From: Aridibaculum aurantiacum | GTDB lineage: Bacteria > Bacteroidota > Bacteroidia > Chitinophagales > Chitinophagaceae | Length of the DNA: 64,000 nucleotides | NCBI RefSeq assembly: GCF_017355875.1 | Contig: NZ_JAFEWC010000002.1 | Coordinates: 519,935 to 583,934, forward strand | Direction of reading: 5' to 3' | Shown here: positions 56,219-64,000 of the stretch, one piece after another | Layout: each line of letters opens with the position of its first letter | How positions within the stretch are numbered: position 1 is the first letter of the stretch | The notes under the pieces: model-generated | Databases searched by the model: none | Seen by the model: only the letters and a program-made list of their open reading frames with translations | What the model was told of the DNA's origin: nothing | Position numbers and translations under genes: made by a program

Positions 56219-56445
56219 CTTTTTTAGAAAAAAAGAAAAAATATTTTTCTCAGGCTTAACCTATAGATAATAAAGACAATGCCAACATAGCTTTCTTCGG
56301 AATGATTTTAGTTATATGTTCAGGCTTCTTATCACACGAATTATGATGACAATCATGCAGGTAGCTGCGAATTATTTTATTCCAGTTTGCAGCCTTACTT
56401 GTAATTTCGCAACGTTTTTATAATGAATTTAAAATCAAACATTGT

Positions 56446-57462
56446 ATGAGTACAAAAGTTGCCATTAATGGATTTGGACGAATCGGACGACTGGTTTTTC
56501 GCCAGATATATAATATGCAGGGTATTGATGTTGTTGCAATCAACGACCTGACCAGCCCTAAAGTTCTTGCCCACCTTCTAAAATATGATAGCGCACAGGG
56601 CCGCTTCAATGGTGAAGTAACTGCTACAGAAACTTCAATTATTGTAAATGGAGAGGAAGTTAAGATCTACGCTCAGAAAGATCCTGCTCAAATTCCATGG
56701 GGCGAACACGAAGTAGACGTGGTGATAGAAAGCACAGGCTTTTTTACCGATAAAGAAAAAGCAGCAGCACACTTAAAAGCCGGAGCTAAGCGTGTTGTTA
56801 TCAGTGCCCCTGCTACAGGCGATCTGAAAACTGTTGTTTTCAACGTGAACCACGACATCCTGGATGGTACTGAAGAGATCATTTCTTGTGCATCATGTAC
56901 TACCAACTGTCTTGCGCCAATGGCTAAAGTGCTGAACGATTCTTTTGGAATTGTAAATGGTTTAATGACCACCATTCACGCATATACCAACGACCAGAAC
57001 ACTCTTGATGCGCCGCATCCAAAAGGTGATCTTCGTCGTGCACGTGCAGCAGCACAGAACATTGTTCCAAACAGCACCGGTGCAGCTAAAGCTATAGGAC
57101 TGGTTATCCCAGAGCTAAAAGGAAAACTGGATGGTGGTGCACAGCGTGTTCCAACTATCACAGGTTCACTTACTGAACTGAATGTAATACTGAATAAAGA
57201 AACTTCAGTAGAAGAGGTAAATGCTGCTATGAAAGCCGCTGCTAACGACAGCTTTGGATATACCGAAGATGAAATGGTAAGCACCGACATCATCGGCATT
57301 AGCTACGGCTCATTATTCGATGCTACACAAACAAGAGTTATGGGCACAGGCGATAAACAAATGGTAAGAACAGTGGCCTGGTACGACAACGAAATGAGCT
57401 ATGTAAGCCAGCTTGTACGTACGGTTCAATACATGAACGAATTGCAAAACAAGAAAGGATAA
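56446..57462 (+). CDS. gap: Glyceraldehyde-3-phosphate dehydrogenase, type I
   Basis: Glycolytic enzyme oxidising glyceraldehyde 3-phosphate with NAD. The 338-residue product has the Rossmann NGFGRIGR (8-15), an Asp in AINDLT (NAD type), catalytic Cys151 in [12 protein letters not shown] and TGAAKAIGL. The final [16 protein letters not shown] is the family end. It is followed after 225 nt by pgk, its glycolytic neighbour, with its own terminator between them, so the two are probably separate transcripts. Confidence 0.97.
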   Translation: MSTKVAINGFGRIGRLVFRQIYNMQGIDVVAINDLTSPKVLAHLLKYDSAQGRFNGEVTATETSIIVNGEEVKIYAQKDPAQIPWGEHEVDVVIESTGFFTDKEKAAAHLKAGAKRVVISAPATGDLKTVVFNVNHDILDGTEEIISCASCTTNCLAPMAKVLNDSFGIVNGLMTTIHAYTNDQNTLDAPHPKGDLRRARAAAQNIVPNSTGAAKAIGLVIPELKGKLDGGAQRVPTITGSLTELNVILNKETSVEEVNAAMKAAANDSFGYTEDEMVSTDIIGISYGSLFDATQTRVMGTGDKQMVRTVAWYDNEMSYVSQLVRTVQYMNELQNKKG

Positions 57463-57495
57463 TGATGAAACCAACGGTAGTACAGGAGCCAGCAT

Positions 57496-57536
57496 CCGTT
57501 GCGTCGCACACTTGTACTGCATGGTTCTTATCAGCA
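57496..57536. repeat. Dispersed intergenic repeat, copy 1
   Basis: An 18-bp stretch CCGTTGCGTCGCACACTT (57496-57513) identical to 61222-61239, with a weaker match continuing (GTTCTTATCAGCA here, GTTCTATTCAGCA there). It lies 34 nt after gap, before its terminator. Confidence 0.65.
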
Positions 57537-57559
57537 TCCAGCATCAGATCATAACAAAG

Positions 57560-57585
57560 GCCGCGGTATGTACTGCGGCTTTTTC
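57560..57585 (+). terminator. Terminator of gap
   Basis: Arms GCCGCGGTA (57560-57568) and TACTGCGGC (57571-57579, one G-T pair) followed by TTTTTC, 98 nt after the gap stop. Confidence 0.8.
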
Positions 57586-57687
57586 TTTTACTAATCTTCA
57601 TCTGCTATACATGTTGATGCTCTAATACAAGCATCAAATCTCCTATACAGTTGGTACACGCATAGCAGGTATTATAAACCAATTATT

Positions 57688-58878
57688 ATGAGCAAATTTC
57701 AATCCTACAATTTTTCAGGGAAGAAAGCACTTATTAGGGTAGATTTCAATGTTCCACTGAACGACCAGTTCCAGATCACTGATGATAATCGTATACGTGC
57801 AGCTATACCTACCATTCAAAAAATTTTGAAAGACGGTGGTAGCGTCATTCTAATGAGCCACTTGGGTCGTCCTAAAGATGGTCCCACTGATAAATATTCA
57901 TTGCGTCACCTGGTGAGCCACCTTTCGCAGGCACTTTCTACTGATGTACAATTTGCCAACGACTGCATAGGCGAAGAGGCTGTTCAAAAATCACAGGCAC
58001 TACAGCCAGGGCAGGTGTTGCTGCTAGAGAACCTTCGTTTTTACAAAGAGGAAGAAAAAGGAAATGAAGAGTTTGCACAAAAGCTGGCAAAGCTGGGCGA
58101 TGTATATGTGAACGATGCTTTTGGTACAGCACACCGCGCACATGCTTCTACAGCTATCATAGCTCAGTTTTTTGCTGCAGATAAAAAACTGTTTGGACTG
58201 GTTATGGAAAATGAAGTAGAAAGTGCAGACAAAGTATTGCACAGTAGTGAGCGTCCATTTACAGCCATATTAGGTGGCGCCAAAGTAAGCGATAAGATCT
58301 TGATCATTGAGAACTTACTGGAGCGGGCCAACCACATCATTATTGGTGGTGGTATGGCTTATACTTTTTTAAAAGCACAAGGCAAAGAAATAGGCAGCAG
58401 CCTATGCGAAGAAGATAAACTGGATCTTGCTAACGAGCTATTGAAAAAAGCTAAGGCTAAAGGAGTAGAATTCCATTTACCTAAAGACAGCGTGGTTGCA
58501 GATAAATTTGATGCAGAGGCAAACACAAAAGAACTGAGCAACGACAACATTGAAAAAGGCTGGATGGGACTGGATATTGGTTCAGAAGCTATCAAAGATT
58601 TTGGCCAGGTAATACTGGAAAGCAAGACTATCCTGTGGAATGGGCCAATGGGTGTGTTTGAAATGGAAAAGTTTAAAGCAGGCACCAAAGCCATTGCTGA
58701 TTTTGTAGTTGAAGCTACTACACGTGGTGCGTTCTCGCTTGTTGGTGGCGGCGACAGTGTAGCAGCAGTCAACCAATTTGGACTTGCTGATAAAGTAAGC
58801 TATGTAAGTACAGGTGGTGGTGCTATGTTGGAATACTTTGAAGGAAAAGAACTCCCTGGTATTGCAGCAATCAAATAA
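57688..58878 (+). CDS. pgk: Phosphoglycerate kinase
   Basis: Glycolytic enzyme moving phosphate from 1,3-bisphosphoglycerate to ADP. Seen in the 396-residue product: [10 protein letters not shown] (phosphoglycerate site), [10 protein letters not shown], the [12 protein letters not shown] region, GGAKVSDKI, and the nucleotide site GGGDSVAAV near the end. Length is normal for bacteria. The gap gene is 225 nt upstream. Confidence 0.98.
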   Translation: MSKFQSYNFSGKKALIRVDFNVPLNDQFQITDDNRIRAAIPTIQKILKDGGSVILMSHLGRPKDGPTDKYSLRHLVSHLSQALSTDVQFANDCIGEEAVQKSQALQPGQVLLLENLRFYKEEEKGNEEFAQKLAKLGDVYVNDAFGTAHRAHASTAIIAQFFAADKKLFGLVMENEVESADKVLHSSERPFTAILGGAKVSDKILIIENLLERANHIIIGGGMAYTFLKAQGKEIGSSLCEEDKLDLANELLKKAKAKGVEFHLPKDSVVADKFDAEANTKELSNDNIEKGWMGLDIGSEAIKDFGQVILESKTILWNGPMGVFEMEKFKAGTKAIADFVVEATTRGAFSLVGGGDSVAAVNQFGLADKVSYVSTGGGAMLEYFEGKELPGIAAIK

Positions 58879-58898
58879 GTGAAGCATGCTCTTTTTGT

Positions 58899-58931
58899 AA
58901 ACCCTCAGCAGTAGCTGGGGGTTTATCTTTA
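58899..58931 (+). terminator. Terminator of pgk
   Basis: Arms AAACCCTCAGC (58899-58909) and GCTGGGGGTTT (58914-58924, one T-G pair) followed by ATCTTT, 20 nt after the stop. Confidence 0.8.
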
Positions 58932-59100
58932 ATAGGCTTGGCAAAGGGAAACAGTGCTAAAAAGTACCGTCTTTTGCTGCCTCAGTTCTGGTGCCTTCTA
59001 TGTCTTGCTTTTTCTACAACTACTTGTTAATAATGCATTTACCACCTCCTGTCTTCATGGTATAAAATTTTCATAGCCGAAGTACATTTAGTTTATCACG

Positions 59101-59108
59101 TACATTTG
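59101..59108 (+). promoter_or_regulatory. -7 element of the lemA operon
   Basis: TACATTTG matches TAnnTTTG, 21 nt before the lemA ATG. No good TTG at the -33 distance. Confidence 0.55.
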
Positions 59109-59129
59109 GAAAAAGAAATTTAAAAGAAG

Positions 59130-59720
59130 ATGAAAACAAAAAACCTAACATTGATAATCATCCTGGCTGCTATACTTATTTTGGGTGGCTGCGGATGTGG
59201 AAGTTATAACAGCCTGGTAAGCCAGGACGAACAGGTTAAAAACTCATGGGCAAACGTTCAGAGTGAATACCAGCGTCGTTCCGACCTGATACCAAACCTG
59301 GTTAGAACAGTACAAGGCGAAGCGAACTTTGAAAAATCTACATTGGAAAATGTGATCAATGCAAGAGCGCGTGCTACTCAGCTAACAGTTAATCCTGATG
59401 ATCTAACTCCTGAAAGACTGGAGCAGTTTCAGCAGGCACAGGGACAACTGTCACAGGCTTTAGGAAGATTGTTGATGGTAACAGAAAATTATCCAACGTT
59501 GCAGGCTAACCAGGCATTCCGTGGTTTACAAACACAATTAGAAGGAACAGAAAACAGGATCAAAGTTGCACGTAACGACTTCAACCGTGAAGTGGCTACT
59601 TACAATACTTCTGTACGCCGTTTCCCTACCAATATTTTTGCAGGTATGATGGGCTTCCGTCCACGTTCACCATTCCAGGCTGAAGCTGGTTCTGAGCGTG
59701 CTCCTGAAGTGCAGTTCTAA
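59130..59720 (+). CDS. LemA family protein
   Basis: A 196-residue membrane-anchored protein with an N-terminal hydrophobic segment ending in LGGCGCG, perhaps also a lipobox. The LemA core follows: LVSQDEQVKNSWANVQSEYQRRSDLIPNLV, then an all-helical part ending at PERLEQFQQAQGQLSQALGRL and ENYPTLQANQAFRGL. LemA proteins are of unknown function, probably envelope scaffolds. It opens a lemA-TPM-TPM cluster that recurs in bacteria. A 10-bp hairpin lies between it and the next gene. Confidence 0.92.
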   Translation: MKTKNLTLIIILAAILILGGCGCGSYNSLVSQDEQVKNSWANVQSEYQRRSDLIPNLVRTVQGEANFEKSTLENVINARARATQLTVNPDDLTPERLEQFQQAQGQLSQALGRLLMVTENYPTLQANQAFRGLQTQLEGTENRIKVARNDFNREVATYNTSVRRFPTNIFAGMMGFRPRSPFQAEAGSERAPEVQF

Positions 59721-59728
59721 ATACTTAC

Positions 59729-59761
59729 GAGGAAGAGTAGCTTAATTGGCAACTCTTCCTC
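59729..59761 (+). terminator. Hairpin after lemA
   Basis: Arms GAGGAAGAGT (59729-59738) and ACTCTTCCTC (59752-59761), then TTCCTTATT, a poor T-run. It may be a weak terminator or attenuator between lemA and the TPM gene, 92 nt before the next start. Confidence 0.55.
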
Positions 59762-59852
59762 TTCCTTATTCGCTAGGTAACTTGCCTCATAAAAGCAGGT
59801 TCTAAGTATCCTCTCCCGAAAGAGGCATAATACTCACAACAACAAATCAATC

Positions 59853-60314
59853 ATGGGCATTTTTTCATTTGGTAAAAAGCGGCAATTCTTTACGCCAGAG
59901 CAACAGGCGCTAATGGTGGAAGCCATCAAAGAAGCTGAACGTAACACCAGTGGTGAGGTGCGGGTGTTTATTGAAAGCAAGTGTGAGTACGTAAACGCGG
60001 TCGACCGTGCGCAGGAAATCTTCTTCAACCTGCAAATGGAAAAGACGCAGGATCGCAATGCGGTGCTTCTATATATGGCTATGGACGATCACCAATTAGC
60101 TCTTTTTGCTGATGAAGGTATTTACCAGCGGCTAGGAAAGCAATATTGGGAAGAAGAAGTACGGAAGATCATTTCTGAAATTAAGAAAGATCATTTGGTG
60201 GAAGGTATCTGCACCATTGTTACAGATATAGGACAGGCGCTAAAAGAGCAGTTTCCTTACGACGATAAGGGAGATAAGAATGAGCTGCCTGATGAAATAA
60301 TATTTGGTCACTAA
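59853..60314 (+). CDS. TPM domain protein (short)
   Basis: A 153-residue protein with a TPM (TLP18.3/Psb32/MOLO-1) domain, without the usual transmembrane tail. Motifs: MVEAIKEAERNTSGEVRVFIESKCEY, DRNAVLLYMAMDDHQLALFADEGIYQRLG and a Lys-rich end. Family members are called phosphatase-like in plants but the bacterial role is unknown; it is found with LemA. It is cytoplasmic in prediction, as no signal peptide is seen. Confidence 0.82.
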   Translation: MGIFSFGKKRQFFTPEQQALMVEAIKEAERNTSGEVRVFIESKCEYVNAVDRAQEIFFNLQMEKTQDRNAVLLYMAMDDHQLALFADEGIYQRLGKQYWEEEVRKIISEIKKDHLVEGICTIVTDIGQALKEQFPYDDKGDKNELPDEIIFGH

Positions 60315-60320
60315 TCATAC

Positions 60321-60347
60321 TGCATCCCGCCACCTTAGCGGGATGCA
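60321..60347 (+). terminator. Hairpin between the two TPM genes
   Basis: Perfect arms TGCATCCCGC (60321-60330) and GCGGGATGCA (60338-60347) without a T-run, 13 nt before the next start codon. It probably separates or stabilises transcripts rather than terminating. Confidence 0.5.
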
Positions 60348-60359
60348 TTCATATTGTAG

Positions 60360-61169
60360 ATGAAGCGGATAATAACCATTTTACTTGTACTGTTTTGTAT
60401 TACCGGTGTAGCTGTTTCGCAGCAGGTACCGCCTAAGCCGGTGCCCCAAAGGCTGGTGAACGATCTTACAAAAACTACGCTTACTCCAGACCAGGTACAA
60501 ACGCTTGAGCGTAAGCTGGTCGCATACGACGATAGCACGAGCAATCAAATTGTTATTGTCATTGTTCCTACACTCAACGATTATGCACCGGTTGATTATG
60601 CCACCAAACTTGGCCGTGAATGGGGTGTGGGTACAGCAAAAAATAATGGTGTTATCGTATTGATTTCTACTGAGCCTAACAATCGGCAGATCTTCATCGC
60701 ACCGGGTTACGGGCTTGAAGGAGCAATTCCTGATATCACTGCTAAGTCTATTATAGAAGATGTTATTCTGCCTCACTTCCGGCAGGATCATTATTTCACC
60801 GGCCTTGACCTTGGCACCAATGCCATCATCAAAGCTGCAGCAGGCGAGTATAAAGCACCTGCAGGTTATCGCAATCGTGGCAGAGGTTCTGGCGGTGGTG
60901 GGTCTATCCTGGGAGCTATCATCTTTTTCCTTGTAATGATCATGTTGTTTAGCCGGGGCGGCCGCGGTGGTGGTGGACGCGGCGGAGGCATGGCCAGTCG
61001 CAGGGGCTTTGGCGATGTCGCCACAGGTATGCTTATAGGCAGTATGTTAAGCGGCGGCCGTGGTGGTGGAGGCTTTGGCGGCGGTGGATTTGGTGGAGGT
61101 TCAGGTGGCGGCTTCGGTGGTTTCGGTGGAGGTAGCTTTGGCGGTGGTGGTGCAGGTGGCAGCTGGTAG
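60360..61169 (+). CDS. TPM domain membrane protein with glycine-rich tail (YgcG-like)
   Basis: A 269-residue protein with signal peptide (AVSQQVP start of mature part), TPM domain with the YDDSTSNQIVIVIVPTLNDYAP strand, GREWGVGTAKNNGVIVLIS and IAPGYGLEGAIPD, a membrane segment near residue 188 (LGAIIFFLVMIMLF), and a Gly-rich C terminus ending in GGSFGGGGAGGSW. This is the YgcG organisation; the tail would be on the cytoplasmic side. It is the last gene of the lemA-TPM-TPM run. Function unknown. Confidence 0.87.
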   Translation: MKRIITILLVLFCITGVAVSQQVPPKPVPQRLVNDLTKTTLTPDQVQTLERKLVAYDDSTSNQIVIVIVPTLNDYAPVDYATKLGREWGVGTAKNNGVIVLISTEPNNRQIFIAPGYGLEGAIPDITAKSIIEDVILPHFRQDHYFTGLDLGTNAIIKAAAGEYKAPAGYRNRGRGSGGGGSILGAIIFFLVMIMLFSRGGRGGGGRGGGMASRRGFGDVATGMLIGSMLSGGRGGGGFGGGGFGGGSGGGFGGFGGGSFGGGGAGGSW

Positions 61170-61221
61170 AAGATTTAGTAAGAAAATATTTTGGCTGTCA
61201 GCTATAGTTCTTTCTTCACCA

Positions 61222-61263
61222 CCGTTGCGTCGCACACTTCAGCTATTACAGTTCTATTCAGCA
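61222..61263. repeat. Dispersed intergenic repeat, copy 2
   Basis: Second copy of the 18-bp sequence of 57496-57513, with a degenerate continuation of 24 nt, 53 nt after the TPM gene and before its terminator. A small hairpin CTTCAGA/TCTGAAG (61277-61294) follows. Confidence 0.65.
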
Positions 61264-61306
61264 GTAGGCTGGTTTTCTTCAGACCCTTCTGAAGACATAT
61301 AGATTG

Positions 61307-61332
61307 AAGAGGCTGCTTGCAGCCTCTTTTTT
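61307..61332 (+). terminator. Terminator of the lemA-TPM-TPM operon
   Basis: Perfect arms AAGAGGCTGC (61307-61316) and GCAGCCTCTT (61319-61328), TT loop, T-run. The stretch from here to the promoter at 61496 holds nothing recognised. Confidence 0.88.
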
Positions 61333-61495
61333 ACACCCACTTTAGTTCATAAGCATCTAGCTATAGTGTTTGCTAACGCAGCCAGTAATTTATTTTTCCA
61401 GCGTTATCCAATGTGTGATCATGCCACTTCAAAATCAAGCATTGTTTTTGCTTTAGCTGCTGTAGCGTAGCTGTTCAAAGCACCCTTTCATCATT

Positions 61496-61503
61496 TACCT
61501 TTG
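61496..61503 (+). promoter_or_regulatory. -7 element of the DUF4476 gene
   Basis: TACCTTTG matches TAnnTTTG, 22 nt before the ATG at 61526. -33 region shows only TTC. Confidence 0.5.
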
Positions 61504-61525
61504 TATCACTCTATTCATTTACCAA

Positions 61526-62707
61526 ATGAAATACCTACTACACTTATTATTGCTGCTTACTACTTCCTCAGCTTTCACACAAGAAAAGCGATTTCTTTTC
61601 ATACAGTCTGAAAACCGGCAGCCATTTTACGTTTCAATAAACAACAAGATCTATAGTTCTTCAGCCTCTGGTTATGTTATCATTCCCAAGCTTGCTGATG
61701 GCGAATACAAGTTTTCTGTCGGTTTTGCCAAGAGTGAAGTGCCTGAGCAGTCGTTTGTATATAACATCAACAAAAAAGATGTTGGCCTTTCTCTGAAAAA
61801 CTTCGGCGAAAAAGGGTGGGGGCTTTTCAACCTGCAGTCGTTCGCAGTCTCTATGGCTGGTGAAACAAAAGTTTCAGATGTTGCTAAAGCACCGGCAAGA
61901 GAAGAGGCAGCACCTATTTCTTTCGAAGCGAGAAAAGAACCTACAGTAGCAAAAGACAAACTAGCTACAGAACAGGTTGTGCAGGCTGTAAGTCAACAGG
62001 TACAGGCTGCTCCTGTAGTACAGCCTGGTTTAGTTAAAGCTGCTGATCCAGTGGATAAAGCTGTTGCTAAAGAAGAAAAAAGAAAACAAACAGCTACTAC
62101 AAATACTAACATATCCAAAGTTTCTGAACAGGCAGGTTCAGAAGGAGTTTCCGTTACCTTTGTGGATAGATCTGGTTCTGCATCTGATACAATACAGGTT
62201 GTTATCCCATCACAGGATGTATTTACTTCTGTTCAGCAACATGCTACCAAAAATGAAAGCAGCAATAAGCCAGCAGTGGAAGTGCAGGCTTCAAAAGTTT
62301 CTCCTCCCGCTGCAGATAATAAATTTTTGAATGTTGGAGCTACGTCACATGATGGTAGATCAGGAGAAACAACTAATGAAGTATCAGCGCCTAACAATAC
62401 ATCTGTTTTTAATTCTCATTGTAAAGCCATTGCTTCAGATGAAGATTATACCAAACTCAGGAGAAGAATGGCACAAGAGACTACTGATGAAGACATGATG
62501 AAGGAAGCAAGGAAATTATACAAGAACAAATGTGTAACTACAGCACAAGTGCGGGCTCTTTCTTCCTTGTTCTTAAGTGATGAAGGCAGGTACAACTTCT
62601 TCCAGTCATCCATCAATTCTGTTTCCGACCCACATGAATATGCTGACCTCGTAAAGGAATTTATAGATCCTACATTTGCTGAACGTTTCAAATCACTTAT
62701 GCGTTAA
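61526..62707 (+). CDS. Exported DUF4476 family protein
   Basis: A 393-residue exported protein with signal peptide ending FTQ. The N-terminal part (strands around KRFLFIQSENRQPFYVSINNKIYSSSASGYVIIPKLADGEY) is the beta domain typical for this group. A long Ala/Val/Gln-rich low-complexity linker (about 110-285) leads to the C-terminal DUF4476 helical domain: DYTKLRRRMAQETTDEDMMKEARKLYKNKCVTTAQVR and the following AYLDFL-like helices, ending at AERFKSLMR. The family is Bacteroidota-specific and unexplained. truA follows after 4 nt in the same operon. Confidence 0.83.
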   Translation: MKYLLHLLLLLTTSSAFTQEKRFLFIQSENRQPFYVSINNKIYSSSASGYVIIPKLADGEYKFSVGFAKSEVPEQSFVYNINKKDVGLSLKNFGEKGWGLFNLQSFAVSMAGETKVSDVAKAPAREEAAPISFEARKEPTVAKDKLATEQVVQAVSQQVQAAPVVQPGLVKAADPVDKAVAKEEKRKQTATTNTNISKVSEQAGSEGVSVTFVDRSGSASDTIQVVIPSQDVFTSVQQHATKNESSNKPAVEVQASKVSPPAADNKFLNVGATSHDGRSGETTNEVSAPNNTSVFNSHCKAIASDEDYTKLRRRMAQETTDEDMMKEARKLYKNKCVTTAQVRALSSLFLSDEGRYNFFQSSINSVSDPHEYADLVKEFIDPTFAERFKSLMR

Positions 62708-62711
62708 GCGG

Positions 62712-63446
62712 ATGAGGTATTTTATTGAGATTGCTTATAAAGGAACCAATTACGCTGGATTCCAGGTACAGAATAATGCTAATACAGTTCAGGCTGAAGT
62801 AGAAAAGGCGCTGGCAATTTATTTACAGCAAAAGGTCTCTCTTACAGGCTCCTCCCGTACAGATGCTGGTGTGCATGCCCTTCAAAACTTCTTTCACTTC
62901 GACATAGAAAAGGAGATACATCCCCACGCTATTTATAACCTTAATGCTATTCTTCCAGGCGATATTGCTATCAATGCAATCAAACAAGTCTCTCCAGATG
63001 CCCACTGTAGATTTGATGCTATCAGTCGGGAGTACAAATACTTCTTATACAGCCGGAAGAGCCCATTTTTAGCTGATCGTGGGTGGTACTACCCATATAC
63101 AATAGATATTGAATTGCTGGCTGCTGCTGCAGATATATTGAGGAAGCATTCAGATTTTACATCTTTTGCCAAACGTAATAGCCAGGTTTTCACCCACGAG
63201 TGTACTATCAAAAAGAGTATATGGCAGATGGAGAATGATTGCCTGGTGTACAATGTTCAGGCAAATAGATTTTTAAGGGGCATGGTTAGAGGATTGGTAG
63301 GTACAATGCTACTTGTAGGAAGGAATAAATTATCTCTTTCAGATTTTGAAGGGGTTATCCTAGCTAAAGACTGCACCAAAGCTAATTTCGCTACACCTGC
63401 ACATGGTCTTTTTTTGGTTAAAGTTGAGTATCCTTTTCTGGGATAG
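62712..63446 (+). CDS. truA: tRNA pseudouridine(38-40) synthase
   Basis: Modifies uridines 38-40 of tRNA anticodon stems. Started at 62712 (MRYFIEIAYKGTNYAGF), where homology begins; an earlier in-frame ATG overlaps the DUF4476 gene. The 244-residue product has catalytic Asp51 in SSRTDAGVHA and the later KSIWQ and FLRGMVRGLVGTMLLVG segments. It is coupled to the DUF4476 gene (4-nt gap) and is the last protein gene before the rRNA promoters. Confidence 0.96.
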   Translation: MRYFIEIAYKGTNYAGFQVQNNANTVQAEVEKALAIYLQQKVSLTGSSRTDAGVHALQNFFHFDIEKEIHPHAIYNLNAILPGDIAINAIKQVSPDAHCRFDAISREYKYFLYSRKSPFLADRGWYYPYTIDIELLAAAADILRKHSDFTSFAKRNSQVFTHECTIKKSIWQMENDCLVYNVQANRFLRGMVRGLVGTMLLVGRNKLSLSDFEGVILAKDCTKANFATPAHGLFLVKVEYPFLG

Positions 63447-63603
63447 AAAATCAATGTTTCAATTTTTTGAATAATGATTTGCATTAACAAGAACGTCTAT
63501 ATCTGCAACCCAATTCAAAAAACTGCAGTTCTTCGAAAGATTTTCACTGTTGATTTGCTCTAGTTTCTTCACAAATTTTTGGCTACTTCTTCTTTCAGAA
63601 ATG

Positions 63604-63634
63604 TTGCTGGTAAGGGTTCTCCATCTTACCTTTG
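63604..63634 (+). promoter_or_regulatory. rRNA operon promoter P1
   Basis: TTG (63604-63606), 20-nt spacer, TACCTTTG (63627-63634), exact TAnnTTTG. T-rich sequence lies upstream. Similar wording to P2, TCTTAnCTTTGCA. Confidence 0.75.
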
Positions 63635-63702
63635 CAGCCGCTTCTAACGAAGTAATAGTTCTAGTGAAACAGCAGGTTGGCTCAAAAACTTCTAAATCTT
63701 TT

Positions 63703-63732
63703 TTGGTAGTTTCAGAAAAGCTCTTATCTTTG
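63703..63732 (+). promoter_or_regulatory. rRNA operon promoter P2
   Basis: TTG (63703-63705) with T-rich context, 19-nt spacer, TATCTTTG (63725-63732), exact TAnnTTTG. The -7 element is 98 nt after that of P1. Confidence 0.8.
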
Positions 63733-64000
63733 CACTCCCAATTGAAAAACGGGGTACAAAAAGCTCTTAAGACGGTTATAAAAAGTGAGACAGCGAGAGG
63801 GTCTAAAGGTTCATAACCTTATCACTTACAGAGGTTTGCAGCTGCGCAGGTAGTTTGTAAATGTCAAGTTCTTTGAAAGAATGGAAGTAACAGCGTAGAT
63901 GATTAGTGATGGTCATTTACACAGGTAAGCAAGCGTAAATAAAATTAAAACAGAACACAAAGACGTTAATTTCAATTTACTTGAGAATTAATAGTCAGTG
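63733..64000 (+). other. Leader of a ribosomal RNA operon
   Basis: No protein gene. The stretch contains GTTCTTTGAAAGAATGGAAG (63868-63887), which has the form of the anti-termination boxA/leader sequence that precedes 16S rRNA genes in Bacteroidota (compare GTTCTTTGACATATTGG). The 16S gene itself does not begin before the window edge. A possible 88-residue frame over the promoters (63550-63816) is rejected. Confidence 0.7.

Noticed and set aside
60861..61169. GGT/GGC-rich repeat as a mobile or repetitive element
   Set aside because: It codes the glycine-rich tail normal for YgcG-type TPM proteins.
63550..63816. 88-codon open frame before the rRNA leader
   Set aside because: It covers both rRNA promoters, has no homology that I recognise and no plausible ribosome context; the promoter reading explains the sequence better.

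Overview
The window is chromosomal DNA of a member of the Bacteroidota, most likely family Chitinophagaceae (family assignment is inference). Supporting features are: TAnnTTTG-type -7 promoter elements, often with a TTG at -33; the type IX secretion protein PorT next to a menaquinone methyltransferase gene; a large protein with a C-terminal type IX sorting domain; many SusE/Wzi/OmpA-era outer-membrane style proteins with signal peptides ending in AQ; an atpD-atpC pair standing alone; and Bacteroidota-restricted families (DUF4293, DUF4476, GbsR/MarR-type regulators). I see no phage, insertion sequence, integrase or CRISPR array. It reads as core genome with a few small accessory inserts.

Layout. 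0-8 kb: minus-strand lipid-transport ABC pair (MlaE, MlaF) behind a fused malic enzyme, an SDR oxidoreductase, a small membrane protein, then plus-strand aspS. 8-12 kb: a gene remnant and a 1137-residue secreted T9SS substrate. 12-18 kb: DUF4293 and glyA, a sugar nucleotidyltransferase, a Na+-type ABC exporter pair, a cytochrome c lipoprotein. 18-25 kb: MutS-like ATPase and dihydroorotase, a Wzi-like outer-membrane protein, porT, ubiE, a holin-like pair. 25-33 kb: AI-2E-type permease, acyltransferase-like protein, VanZ-like protein, dnaX (with a probable frameshift site that makes the short gamma subunit), and the pyruvate dehydrogenase E2. 33-37 kb: a GbsR/MarR regulator and a four-gene run it probably controls, a YkuK-like protein and engB. 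37-44 kb: atpDC, a DUF4136 lipoprotein plus beta-barrel protein, and pbpC. 43.7-44.2 kb: a RelE/ParE toxin-antitoxin pair lodged, in the opposite direction, between pbpC and its usual partner, the alpha-2-macroglobulin gene. 50-56 kb: DUF4442, two tandem beta-CASP/metallo-beta-lactamase paralogues, MgtC, a secreted endonuclease, tRNA-Glu. 56-64 kb: gap and pgk, a lemA-TPM-TPM operon, a DUF4476 protein with truA, and the tandem promoters and leader of a ribosomal RNA operon whose 16S gene starts beyond the right edge.

Most notable. (1) The GbsR/MarR gene and the small membrane-protein operon behind it share a 20-nt identical operator-like palindrome (core TTTCAA-N6-TTGAAA), one copy overlapping the regulator's own -33 element; this points to a small self-regulated membrane-protein regulon. 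(2) dnaX carries nine A residues exactly at the domain III/linker junction, and a -1 shift there meets TAA after three codons. (3) The toxin-antitoxin insert splits the alpha-2-macroglobulin/PBP1C pair. (4) Several dispersed intergenic repeats and hairpins have no assigned role.
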